Source of the DNA: Microthrixaceae bacterium
GTDB lineage: Bacteria > Actinomycetota > Acidimicrobiia > Acidimicrobiales > Microtrichaceae
DNA: 64,000 nucleotides
Direction: 5' to 3'
Assembly (NCBI GenBank): GCA_023957975.1
Contig: JAMLGM010000009.1
Coordinates: 1-64,000, forward strand
The notes beneath the pieces were generated by a model. It did no database searches and was not told where the DNA came from. It was given only the letters and a program-made list of their open reading frames with translations. A program made the translations under genes and the position numbers. Positions 54,347 through 62,473 of this stretch are shown here, piece by piece; position 1 is the first letter of the stretch; each line of letters begins with the position of its first letter.

Positions 54347-54913
54347 TCAGGTACGGAGCGAATAGTGAGGTTGGAACATGGGGTCGAGTTCGCTGCGCAG
54401 CGGGTTCTGCTGGTCGCGCTGCGACAGAATCGGATCGGCGACCCCCCAGTCGGCCTCGACCGCCGGGTCATTCCACGCCACACCGCATTCGTCTTTCGGG
54501 TTGTAATACCCGTCGACGAGGTAGGTGATCGCCATGTCGGTGATCGAGGCGAACCCGTGGGCGACGCCCGGCGGGATGAAGATACCGAGGTGGTTGTTCT
54601 CGCCGCCATCCACCTCGCCGAGGTCGAACTGCAGGGTTGCGCCATCGGTGGGCGACCCCTGGCGAAGGTCGTGCAATACGACGCGGGCGTGGCCGAACGG
54701 GACGTACCAGTAGTCGGCCTGGTGCAGGTGGTAGTGGAGACCGACGAGGCACCCGGCGATGCGATTTCCACGGTTGCCCTGGATCATTTCGCGGCCCTGG
54801 GGGAACCACTCGCGGCGGTAGGTCTCGATGAAATAGCCGCGCTCGTCGCCGAATTTGGTGGGTTCGACGACGTAGACGCCCTTAATCACGTCGGACTCGG
54901 TCACGGTTGCCAT
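54347..54913 (-). CDS. rmlC: dTDP-4-dehydrorhamnose 3,5-epimerase family protein
   Basis: A 188-residue cupin-type epimerase. KGVYVVEPTKFGDERGYFIETY at the start and GVAHGFASI with NDPAVEADWGV near the end are family marks. The central motif, usually RGLHxQ, reads VGLHYHLHQADYWYV, the variant of a divergent RmlC subgroup; the catalytic His is kept. Position inside an otherwise complete rml set supports the role. Confidence 0.88.
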   Translation of the reverse strand: MATVTESDVIKGVYVVEPTKFGDERGYFIETYRREWFPQGREMIQGNRGNRIAGCLVGLHYHLHQADYWYVPFGHARVVLHDLRQGSPTDGATLQFDLGEVDGGENNHLGIFIPPGVAHGFASITDMAITYLVDGYYNPKDECGVAWNDPAVEADWGVADPILSQRDQQNPLRSELDPMFQPHYSLRT

Positions 54914-54920
54914 GAGGTGA

Positions 54921-56027
54921 TTACTCCAGGTCGATGGTGCAGTCGTCGCCGATCATCAGGCGGGTTGCCTTGGGACGCTGCGCGGTGCGGTGAACGGTGG
55001 TGTTGCGGCCGAGCAGCGAGTCGACCAGGCGCGGCACGTTCTCGATGACGGCGTTGTCGAGAACCACCGAGTTCTCGATCTCAGAATCGGTGATCGTGCA
55101 GTTGGCAGCGACGGAGGTGAACGGCCCGACATACGCATTCGTCAGCACCGTGCCAGCACCGATGATCGCCGGGCCGCGCACATGACTGTTGATGAGCTTC
55201 GCGCCCGCTTCGATACTCACGCGACCGTCGATTTCCGACGCGTCGTCGACCTCGCCCTCGATGCTGGGCTCGAGTTCCTCGAGGACACGTCGATTCGATT
55301 CGAGGAGCGGGTCCTTCTTGCCGGTGTCGAGCCACCACCCCTCGAGCAGGTCGTGGCGAACACGTTGGCCCGATTCGATGAGCCACTGGATGGCGTCGGT
55401 GATCTCGAGTTCCCCACGAGGCGACGGCTCGATTGCGGCGACCGCGTCGTGGATGAGCTTGGTGAAGAGGTAGACGCCGACGAGCGCCAGGTTGGAGGGC
55501 GGATCGGCCGGTTTCTCGACCAGGCGGACGACCCGACCCTCGTCGTCGACCGCGGCGATTCCGAACCGATGCGGGTCGGGAACCTCGCACAGAAGAATCT
55601 GTGCGGCCGGTGGCACGACCGAGCCGTCGAGGGTCGGCTCGTTGGCGGCGCGCTTGTCGTCGTTGAACCGGGCGACAAACTCGACGAGTCCCTGCTGCAA
55701 CATGTTGTCGCCGAGATACATCACGAAGTCGTCGTCGCCGAGAAAATCCTTAGCGATCAGCACGCAGTGAGCGAGGCCGAGCGGCTCGTCCTGGGGGATG
55801 TAGGTGACGTTGGCCCCGAACTGCGATCCGTCACCGACCGCCTCGCGGACCTCGGCTCCCGTTTCGCCGGTAATGATGCCGATCTCGGTAATCCCGGCCT
55901 CGACCATGTCCTCAATGCCGTAGAACAGAATCGGCTTGTTGGCGACCGGAACGAGTTGCTTGGCGCTCGTATGGGTAATCGGACGCAGCCGGGTTCCCGC
56001 GCCGCCGGAAAGTATCAGACCCTTCAC
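54921..56027 (-). CDS. rmlA: glucose-1-phosphate thymidylyltransferase, long form
   Basis: A 368-residue nucleotidyltransferase of the long RmlA type (StrD-like), with a C-terminal left-handed beta-helix from about residue 255 (GEVDDASEIDGRVSIEAGAKL and on) that short RmlA enzymes lack. Signature LILSGGAGTRLRPIT, uridylyl/thymidylyl site YLGDNML, and EKPADPPSN near residue 170. It makes dTDP-glucose and is the first gene of the rml operon (A-C-B-D). Start is GTG 56027, with TAGACC nine bases before as a weak -10 candidate. Confidence 0.92.
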   Translation of the reverse strand: MKGLILSGGAGTRLRPITHTSAKQLVPVANKPILFYGIEDMVEAGITEIGIITGETGAEVREAVGDGSQFGANVTYIPQDEPLGLAHCVLIAKDFLGDDDFVMYLGDNMLQQGLVEFVARFNDDKRAANEPTLDGSVVPPAAQILLCEVPDPHRFGIAAVDDEGRVVRLVEKPADPPSNLALVGVYLFTKLIHDAVAAIEPSPRGELEITDAIQWLIESGQRVRHDLLEGWWLDTGKKDPLLESNRRVLEELEPSIEGEVDDASEIDGRVSIEAGAKLINSHVRGPAIIGAGTVLTNAYVGPFTSVAANCTITDSEIENSVVLDNAVIENVPRLVDSLLGRNTTVHRTAQRPKATRLMIGDDCTIDLE

Positions 56028-56127
56028 AGGGATAATGGTCTAGCAGGACACCCGTCCAGAGGCGAGTGAGCAGAAAGGTGTCGCCTGGCACCGGGACGGG
56101 CGCGGCCGCTTCCCCACCGAACGCCGC

Positions 56128-56133
56128 TACCGT
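56128..56133 (+). promoter_or_regulatory. -10 element of a leaderless amidase promoter
   Basis: TACCGT ends 7 bases before ATG 56141. Confidence 0.42.
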
Positions 56134-56140
56134 CATCGCG

Positions 56141-58147
56141 ATGCGGAACTCGCTTCGACCCGTGCCCGTACTCGTGTGCGTCGCCCTCATCGCGACGCTC
56201 CTCGGAATCGCCCCCACTCCGGCGCTCGCCGCGACCACCCGAGGAGATCTCGACAAGGTTCCAGTCGAATTCGGTGCCGAGGTCGTCGAAATCGAGCCGT
56301 TCTCGACGATCGGCGTGAGTTGGACCGGCTCCTCGGAGACACCGCCGGCCATCGAGGTTCACACTGCCAGCGGCTGGATGAGCCTCGGCAACGTCGGAGC
56401 CGAACCGGATCTGGGCCCGGACGACGGCTCGACAGAAGCGGTCGCGGCAGAGCAGGTCACCGGGGACGAGCGATTCAGCGAGCCGTTCTGGGTCGGGGAC
56501 GCGAACGGATACCGGGTCCGAGCCCGTCGAGGCGTGAGGGACGCAACGGTCCACCTGATCCGAACCAGGACCGTGATGGTGCCGGTCCTCCAGCAGGACC
56601 AGGCGGGGGCCGCCGCGGCGCCCCACGACGGCCCTGCGATCCACGGCCGATCCGAATGGGGTGCGGCACCTCCTGCGTCGTCGCCGACAACGGCACCCGC
56701 CGTCAAGATGGCGATCGTTCATCACACCGCCGGGTCCAACGACTACACCCCCGAACAGGTGCCATCGATCATCGCCGGGATCCAGACCTACCACCAGCGT
56801 TCACAGGGGTGGAACGACATCGGATACAACTTTCTCGTCGACAAGTTCGGTCGGATCTGGGAGGGGCGCGCCGGCGGCATCGGAGCGGCCGTCGTCGGAG
56901 CGCACGCAAGCGGTGTCAACACCGGCTCGGTCGGCGTCAGCGTGCTCGGCAACTACACATCGTCCGCAGCATCGGACGCGGCGATCGCAGCCGTCGGAGC
57001 CGTCATCGGATGGAAGTTCGCGCTCCACGGCGTCGACGCGAACGCGACGACCACGGTGACGGGCAACGAGTCAAACAAGTTCGTCCCCGGCCAGGTCGTC
57101 ACGCTGCCGACCATCGTGGGGCATCGCGATGTCGGGACCACCAGCTGTCCTGGCATGATCCAAGGCCAGCTGGGCTTGATCCGATCATTCGCCGCCGCTC
57201 GCGCCGCCGTCAGCAACGGAACGGTGGACCATTGGGTCCGCTCACGGGCCGACACCGTACGCGCCGCCGGATGGGGCGTCGACGTCCGGTCGTCCGACAA
57301 CGTGAAGGTGTCGGCGTTCCGCAATGGATCCAAGGTCGCGTCCACCGTGACATCAGGCGCCCGTGCCGATGTCTCCGCACTCTTCCCTGCAGCAACCCGC
57401 ACTGCAGGCTTCGCGCTCGACATTCCGCTCGCCGACGGGGACAACTCGATATGTGTCTACGTCGAAGAAACGACGTATGGGGCACGGCGATCGCTGGGAT
57501 GCACCACGATCGCTGCGGCGAACAACCCGGTCGGCAACGTCGAGGCGGTCACCGCCGTTTCCGGCGGATATCTCGTCAGGGGCTGGGCATTCGATCCCAA
57601 CACGACTCAACCGATACCCATCCACGTCTACGTCGATGGCGTCGGTCACGTCGCGACGACCGGAACCCCACGTCCGGACCTCGCACCACTCGTACCGGCA
57701 GCGCCGACGAACTCCGGTTTCGACATCGTCGTGCCCGCCGATTCCGGTCGACACACGATCTGCACCTACGCGATCAACGTCGGCGCCGGCTCTTCCAACG
57801 TCGGTCTCGGTTGCCGAAGCGTCGGCTACAACCCGGATCCGGTAGGCGAGTTCCTTATCGCAGGCCGTCACCAGAACTCCGCGCTCTTGGTCGGGTGGGC
57901 CCTCGACCCCGACACGACCGACACGATCGGGGTGCTGTTCTTCAACAACGGTCGCATGGCGCACCTCGCCGGGGCCATGTATCCGTGGGACCAACTCGCC
58001 GGGCGGTTTCCGAGCCACGGGACCAATCGACTGTTCTTCTCGCTGATGCCGATCAACCGCGGCCGAAACGACATCTGCGCCTACGCACTCAACGTCGGAC
58101 CGGGCAACCCGGCGACGTTCATCGGCTGCCACACGGTGGTGCGCTAG
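56141..58147 (+). CDS. secreted N-acetylmuramoyl-L-alanine amidase (PGRP type) with three C-terminal repeats
   Basis: A 668-residue exported protein. The signal peptide is residues 1-30, cut after ALA. The amidase_2/PGRP domain (about 165-350) has HGRSEWGAAPP, the zinc His in VHHTAG, the Tyr-containing YNFLVDKFGRIWEGR and the distal GHRDVGTTSCPG with His and Cys. Three repeats of about 95 residues follow (about 365-462, 468-570, 572-667), each ending ICxYxxN or ICVYVEE plus a later GC, so each holds a probable disulfide; two contain GWAxDPxT. Such repeats are likely wall- or glycan-binding modules. It cuts peptidoglycan stems during growth or division. Divergent from the rml operon. Confidence 0.93.
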   Translation: MRNSLRPVPVLVCVALIATLLGIAPTPALAATTRGDLDKVPVEFGAEVVEIEPFSTIGVSWTGSSETPPAIEVHTASGWMSLGNVGAEPDLGPDDGSTEAVAAEQVTGDERFSEPFWVGDANGYRVRARRGVRDATVHLIRTRTVMVPVLQQDQAGAAAAPHDGPAIHGRSEWGAAPPASSPTTAPAVKMAIVHHTAGSNDYTPEQVPSIIAGIQTYHQRSQGWNDIGYNFLVDKFGRIWEGRAGGIGAAVVGAHASGVNTGSVGVSVLGNYTSSAASDAAIAAVGAVIGWKFALHGVDANATTTVTGNESNKFVPGQVVTLPTIVGHRDVGTTSCPGMIQGQLGLIRSFAAARAAVSNGTVDHWVRSRADTVRAAGWGVDVRSSDNVKVSAFRNGSKVASTVTSGARADVSALFPAATRTAGFALDIPLADGDNSICVYVEETTYGARRSLGCTTIAAANNPVGNVEAVTAVSGGYLVRGWAFDPNTTQPIPIHVYVDGVGHVATTGTPRPDLAPLVPAAPTNSGFDIVVPADSGRHTICTYAINVGAGSSNVGLGCRSVGYNPDPVGEFLIAGRHQNSALLVGWALDPDTTDTIGVLFFNNGRMAHLAGAMYPWDQLAGRFPSHGTNRLFFSLMPINRGRNDICAYALNVGPGNPATFIGCHTVVR

Positions 58148-58164
58148 CGAGCGGCGCACCACCG

Positions 58165-58195
58165 TGGCGGCGGACCTCAGGGTCGGCTGCCGCCA
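58165..58195. terminator. nested hairpin between convergent amidase and moeZ-like gene
   Basis: TGGCGGC (58165-58171) pairs with GCCGCCA (58189-58195), and inside it GACC-TCAG-GGTC can form a second stem. It lies 18 bases after the amidase stop. The 14-base sequence CGGCGGACCTCAGG occurs here (58168) and again at 58200. Confidence 0.45.
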
Positions 58196-58208
58196 GGGTC
58201 GGCGGACC

Positions 58209-59384
58209 TCAGGCCGCGGGCGGCACCAACGGTGCTGGCGAGCACAACCCTTCGAGTTCGACCACCTGGATCTGGTCGCGGTTCTCCCAAGTGATCGCGT
58301 TGTTCGGGTCCTTGCGGATCTTGTATTCGCGAAACTCCATGTCGAGCGCGTCGAAGGTGAGATAGCGGCCGATCAGCGGATCGCCGACGCCCAGGATCAG
58401 TTTGAGGGTCTCGATCGCCTGCACGACACCGATGATGCCGGGCAGCGCACCGAGCACACCCGCCTCGGCGCAGCTCGGCGCCATCTCCGGCGGGGGCGGT
58501 GAGGGCAACATGTCGCGGTAGGTCGGGCCCTCGAGTGGGTGAAACACCGTGACCTGCCCCTCGAAGCGGAAGATCGACCCGTGCACCACCGGGATGCCGA
58601 GCTTCACCGACGCGTCGTTGAGCATGTAGCGAACCGGGAAGTTGTCGGCGCCGTCGACGATGATGTCGTAGCCCGAGATGATCTCTTCGATGTTGGAGGC
58701 ATCGAGGCGTTGGTCATAGGTGATGACCTTCACGTCCGGGTTCAGTTTCTCGATGGTTTCGCGGGCTGAATCGACCTTGCGCATGCCGATGCGATCGGTG
58801 TTGTGAACGATCTGGCGTTGCAGGTTGGAGGCGTCGACGACGTCCATGTCGACGATGCCGATCGTCCCGACACCAGCGGCCGCCAGATACAGCGCCGCCG
58901 GCGAACCGAGGCCACCGGCGCCGAGCAGAAACACCTTGGCACCGAGCAGCTTCTGTTGACCCTCTTCGCCCACCTCGGGGACGAGCAGATGGCGTTGGTA
59001 CCGGTTGCGTTGCTCGGGGGTCAGCACCTTGGGCGCACTCCACTCGCGGCCCTCGTCCTTCCACTTGTTGAACCCACCCGCCATCGACACGACGTCGCGG
59101 TATCCGAGTTCGGCCAGCGTCTTGGCGGCGAACGCCGAGCGGACACCACCGGCGCAGTGCACCACGATCTTGGCGTCCTTGTCGCTGATGCGGTTCTCGA
59201 TGTTCGACTCAAGGTTGCCGCGGGGGATGAAGATCGCCCCGGGAATCGACCCCTGCTCGAATTCGTCGGCCTCGCGGACATCCAACACGATGGCACCGGC
59301 GTCGCGGAGTTCCTCCGCCTCCGACGTCGAGACCTCGACGATCTCACCCTTGGTGCTGTTCAACAAATCACGAAACGATGGCAT
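58209..59384 (-). CDS. moeZ: rhodanese-ThiF/MoeB fusion (MoeZ-like sulfur-carrier adenylyltransferase)
   Basis: A 391-residue protein. An N-terminal rhodanese domain (about 12-112) has the persulfide Cys in VVHCAGGVRS. The ThiF/MoeB adenylation domain (about 120-385) has LLGAGGLGSPAALYLAAAGVG, DNFPVRYMLND and the catalytic-loop Cys in APSCAEAGVLG. It activates sulfur-carrier proteins (MoaD, ThiS or CysO type) for thiocarboxylate formation. MoeZ proteins usually have ThiF first and rhodanese last; here the order is reversed. The zinc CxxC motifs of E. coli MoeB are absent. ATG 59384 has AGAGAG a few bases upstream. Confidence 0.92.
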   Translation of the reverse strand: MPSFRDLLNSTKGEIVEVSTSEAEELRDAGAIVLDVREADEFEQGSIPGAIFIPRGNLESNIENRISDKDAKIVVHCAGGVRSAFAAKTLAELGYRDVVSMAGGFNKWKDEGREWSAPKVLTPEQRNRYQRHLLVPEVGEEGQQKLLGAKVFLLGAGGLGSPAALYLAAAGVGTIGIVDMDVVDASNLQRQIVHNTDRIGMRKVDSARETIEKLNPDVKVITYDQRLDASNIEEIISGYDIIVDGADNFPVRYMLNDASVKLGIPVVHGSIFRFEGQVTVFHPLEGPTYRDMLPSPPPPEMAPSCAEAGVLGALPGIIGVVQAIETLKLILGVGDPLIGRYLTFDALDMEFREYKIRKDPNNAITWENRDQIQVVELEGLCSPAPLVPPAA

Positions 59385-59447
59385 GGCAGCTCTCTTTGCG
59401 AAGTACGCGACGCCCGGATGGGGGAACGCCCCCGCGAGCGGCACGAA

Positions 59448-59471
59448 ATCCTAGTGAATTGGTCAACAATT
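59448..59471 (-). promoter_or_regulatory. moeZ promoter region with AT-rich inverted repeat
   Basis: On the minus strand TAGGAT (59448-59453) is a -10 candidate about 64 bases before ATG 59384. Directly upstream lies AATTG-GTCAA-CAATT (59457-59471), a perfect 5-bp inverted repeat with a 5-base spacer, in an AT-rich patch unusual for this region. Its place between -10 and -35 fits an operator. Confidence 0.4.
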
Positions 59472-59571
59472 GAAAAAGCCAGCTGATTCCCGCGCTCGAC
59501 GACCGCGGCCGACAGCCAGCAGCCGTCGTACCCGGCGCCAGCAGCGGCACCGCCCGCGGCGTGTCGGCGGG

Positions 59572-59577
59572 TAGGGT
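59572..59577 (+). promoter_or_regulatory. -10 element of a leaderless PduO-type gene
   Basis: TAGGGT ends 7 bases before ATG 59585. Confidence 0.45.
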
Positions 59578-59584
59578 CGCAGCG

Positions 59585-60136
59585 ATGCAGATCTACACCC
59601 GAAAGGGCGACGACGGCACCACGGGGCTGTATTTCGGTGGCCGGGTGCCCAAGGACTCTCCGCGACCGCAGGCCTACGGCGACGTCGACGAGACCCAATC
59701 GGCCATCGGTCTGGCCAGGGCCCATGCCGTGCAACTGGGCGTTCACGACGTCGCGGAACTCGACCGGATCCTCATCGGGGTGCAGCGCGACCTGTGGGTC
59801 GTGATGGCCGACCTGGCGACCGGAAGCGACAACCGGGGCAAGCTCACGCCTGGGCGGACCTCGGTCACCGCCGAGATGGTCACCGCTCTGGAGCAACTGA
59901 TCGATTCCACCGCCACCCGTTTTGAACCACCGACGGAATTCGTCGTCCCGGGAGGCGACGTCGTGTCGGCCGCGCTCGACGTCGCCCGAACGGTGTGCCG
60001 TCGCGCGGAACGCTCCGCGGTCGCCATCGACGACCCCGGCTCGCACGCGACCGGCTACCTCAACCGCCTGTCCGACCTTCTCTGGATGCTGGCGCGTTGG
60101 CAGGAGGGCTCGGCGCTCACCGTTCGCTCCATCTAG
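59585..60136 (+). CDS. cob(I)yrinic acid a,c-diamide adenosyltransferase, PduO type
   Basis: A 183-residue ATP:cob(I)alamin adenosyltransferase that makes coenzyme B12. The N-terminal ATP site TRKGDDGTTGLYFGG, the RTVCRRAERSAV helix with conserved Arg/Glu, and YLNRLSDLLWMLARW near the end are diagnostic. No cobalamin-dependent enzyme lies nearby. Alone or in a short unit with pepA, which follows after 73 bases. Confidence 0.94.
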   Translation: MQIYTRKGDDGTTGLYFGGRVPKDSPRPQAYGDVDETQSAIGLARAHAVQLGVHDVAELDRILIGVQRDLWVVMADLATGSDNRGKLTPGRTSVTAEMVTALEQLIDSTATRFEPPTEFVVPGGDVVSAALDVARTVCRRAERSAVAIDDPGSHATGYLNRLSDLLWMLARWQEGSALTVRSI

Positions 60137-60209
60137 TGGCAGCCTGACAAACCCATTCGTATTCACCCCTTCCCCACCGACACCCACCGACGCACCCCCA
60201 AGGAGCAAC

Positions 60210-61649
60210 GTGACCACGCTCAAGCACGCCCGCACACTCAGCACCCGCACGGCGGTGGTCGCACGTCTCGTCCCGAGCGACGCACTCGATGCCGCCGGCG
60301 TCGACGCTGCGCTACTGAAGCGCCTCTCGTTCAAGGGTGAGGCCGGGCAATCAGCCACCGTCACCTCTGAGGGCACCGTCATTCGACTTGTGGGCCTCGG
60401 CGCATCTGGCGAGGTCAATCCCACCGCAATACGCAAGGCAACGGCCAACGCCGTACGCGAACTCAGCGGTCACGCGTCGGTCGCCGTGGACCTGGGGGTG
60501 CTCGCTACATCGGCATCGCTCGACCTCGAAGCGGTCGTGCAGGCAGCCGGCGAGGGCGCAGCACTCGGCGCATATCGGTTCACCGAGTACAAGGCGGCCT
60601 CCGACACCCCGTACGTCGCGACGGTCACCCTCGTCGCCCCGGGCGGCAAGGCCGGGCTCACTCGAGCGATTGCGATCTCCGATTCGGTGAACTGGGCCCG
60701 CGACCTCGTCAACGAGCCGGGGGGCACCCTGACCCCGACCGTGTTCGCCCAACGGGTGAAAGAACGAGCCTCCGCGGCGGGGCTCAAGGTCGAGGTGCTG
60801 ACCGCCAAGCAGATCGCCGCCAAAGGCCTCGGCGGGCTCCTGGCGGTCAACCGCGGCTCGGTCGAAGAGCCCAGATTCGTCAAACTCACCTACAACCCCG
60901 CCACCGCCGCGGCGCGCAAGCGCCCCTCGGTCGGGCTGGTCGGCAAGGGGATCACGTTCGACTCGGGCGGACTAAGCATCAAGCCCGTCGCCGGGATGAT
61001 GACGATGAAGTGCGACATGGCCGGGGCCGCCGCCGTCGTGGCGACCATGGTGGCCCTACCGGCCCTCGGAGTCGGCGTTCCGGTCACCAGCTACACGCCG
61101 CTCACCGACAATATGCCCGGACCCGACGCGACGCGGCCCGGCGACATCTACCGGGCCCACAACGGTACGACCGTTGAGGTCCTCAATACCGACGCCGAGG
61201 GTCGACTCGTGCTCGGCGACGCGCTCTCGATCGCCTCCGACGACGGCCACCGCACCATCATCGACCTCGCCACGCTCACCGGAGCCTGCATGGTGGCGCT
61301 CGGCGACCAGATCGCCGGACTCATGGGAACCGACGACGAATTGATCGAAGCATTGAAGACCGCTGCCGAACGTGCCGGTGAGAAGGTCTGGCACCTGCCC
61401 TTGCCCGCCGAGTACCGCAAGCTGATCGACTCCCCGATCGCCGACATCAAGAACATCGGCGGCCAATACGGGGGAACGCTGACCGCCGGGTTGTTCCTCA
61501 AGGAGTTCGTCGGCGACGACATCGCCTGGGCCCATCTCGACATCGCCGGCCCCGCGTTCACCGAGGCCGCGTCCGATGAGGTTGCGCGGGGCGGCACCGG
61601 ATTCGGGGTACGCACCCTGATCGAACTCCTGGAGACGCGGGCCCGCTAA
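60210..61649 (+). CDS. pepA: leucyl aminopeptidase (M17)
   Basis: A 479-residue cytosolic dimetal aminopeptidase. Metal and catalytic residues are in VGKGITFDSGGLSIKP (about 241-256), MKCDMAGAAAV and the family signature NTDAEGRL near residue 328; the C-terminal LTAGLFLKEFVGD is conserved. GTG 60210 has AAGGAG six bases upstream, a good ribosome site, unlike the leaderless genes around it. Confidence 0.96.
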   Translation: MTTLKHARTLSTRTAVVARLVPSDALDAAGVDAALLKRLSFKGEAGQSATVTSEGTVIRLVGLGASGEVNPTAIRKATANAVRELSGHASVAVDLGVLATSASLDLEAVVQAAGEGAALGAYRFTEYKAASDTPYVATVTLVAPGGKAGLTRAIAISDSVNWARDLVNEPGGTLTPTVFAQRVKERASAAGLKVEVLTAKQIAAKGLGGLLAVNRGSVEEPRFVKLTYNPATAAARKRPSVGLVGKGITFDSGGLSIKPVAGMMTMKCDMAGAAAVVATMVALPALGVGVPVTSYTPLTDNMPGPDATRPGDIYRAHNGTTVEVLNTDAEGRLVLGDALSIASDDGHRTIIDLATLTGACMVALGDQIAGLMGTDDELIEALKTAAERAGEKVWHLPLPAEYRKLIDSPIADIKNIGGQYGGTLTAGLFLKEFVGDDIAWAHLDIAGPAFTEAASDEVARGGTGFGVRTLIELLETRAR

Positions 61650-61717
61650 CGCCGCACCAGTTGTGGAGCCGACCCACCCTCGGAGCGACCTTCAACCAAG
61701 TCCAAGACCGTACGACG

Positions 61718-61723
61718 TAGAGT
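61718..61723 (+). promoter_or_regulatory. -10 element of a leaderless LpxA-like gene
   Basis: TAGAGT ends 8 bases before ATG 61732. Confidence 0.43.
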
Positions 61724-61731
61724 CTGCCCGC

Positions 61732-62427
61732 ATGAACCAGATCCACTCAACAGCCATCATCGGCCCCGGTGTCGAACTCGGCGAGGACAACATCGTCGGT
61801 CCTCACGCGGTTCTCTACGGGCCCACCGTGCTCGGCAACGGGAACTGGATCGGTCCTCACGTGGTCATCGGCACCCCCGGCGAATCAAAGGGAAATCCCC
61901 ATCCGCCGCTGTGGGATAAGCCAGGCCCCGGTCCAGCGATCACCATCGGCGACGACAACATCATCCATGAGTTCGTTGCCATACAGGCCTCGTTGAGCGA
62001 TCAGACGAAGATCGGTGACCGCTGCTTCATCATGGATAAAGCCCACGTTCCTCATGACGCTCAGCTCGGCAACGACGTCACGGTGGCATGTTCGGTGATG
62101 ATCGGAGGGCACAGCCGGATTGGCGATGGCGCCAACTTGGGGCTTGCGTCAGTGCTACACCAGTTCATGGTGGTTGGCGCCGGGGCGATGATCGGGATGA
62201 ATTCGGTGGTGACCCGTCCAATCCCGCCTTTCTCAATCGCGTACGGATCACCCGCCCGGGTGAAAGGAGCCAACCGGGTCGGCATGTCGCGAGCGGGGAT
62301 CGCCCCTAACGTCGTCGAAGCGCTCCACACCGCATTCGTATCGGAGATCGAGCTCGATTCCGACGTAATGGCGCCAGAACTTCAGGCAGCCTTCGACTGG
62401 TTCAACCAGGCCGTTGGCGCCCACTGA
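61732..62427 (+). CDS. LpxA-like acyltransferase (left-handed beta-helix)
   Basis: A 231-residue hexapeptide-repeat protein with the full layout of acyl-ACP--UDP-GlcNAc O-acyltransferase: coil repeats from residue 5, AHVPHDAQLGN with the two His (105 and 108) of the catalytic site, GLASVLHQFMVVGAGAMIGMNSVV, IPPFSIAYGSPARVKGANRVGM and a C-terminal helical domain. LpxA starts lipid A synthesis in Gram-negatives, but nothing else of that pathway is here. A role in acylating a UDP-sugar for a glycan or glycolipid is inferred. It is slightly shorter than typical LpxA (about 260). Confidence 0.8.
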   Translation: MNQIHSTAIIGPGVELGEDNIVGPHAVLYGPTVLGNGNWIGPHVVIGTPGESKGNPHPPLWDKPGPGPAITIGDDNIIHEFVAIQASLSDQTKIGDRCFIMDKAHVPHDAQLGNDVTVACSVMIGGHSRIGDGANLGLASVLHQFMVVGAGAMIGMNSVVTRPIPPFSIAYGSPARVKGANRVGMSRAGIAPNVVEALHTAFVSEIELDSDVMAPELQAAFDWFNQAVGAH

Positions 62428-62473
62428 GCCTTCCAGACACCGGCCAGGTCGAATCGGATGATTGGTGTCCCTG

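Noticed and set aside
56176-58365. 729-codon plus-strand frame overlapping the amidase gene
   Set aside because: Arg-rich frame-shifted shadow; the amidase frame has signal peptide, catalytic motifs and repeats.
61732-62427. Lipid A biosynthesis locus
   Set aside because: Only an LpxA-like gene is present; no other lpx gene in the window and the genome looks actinobacterial.
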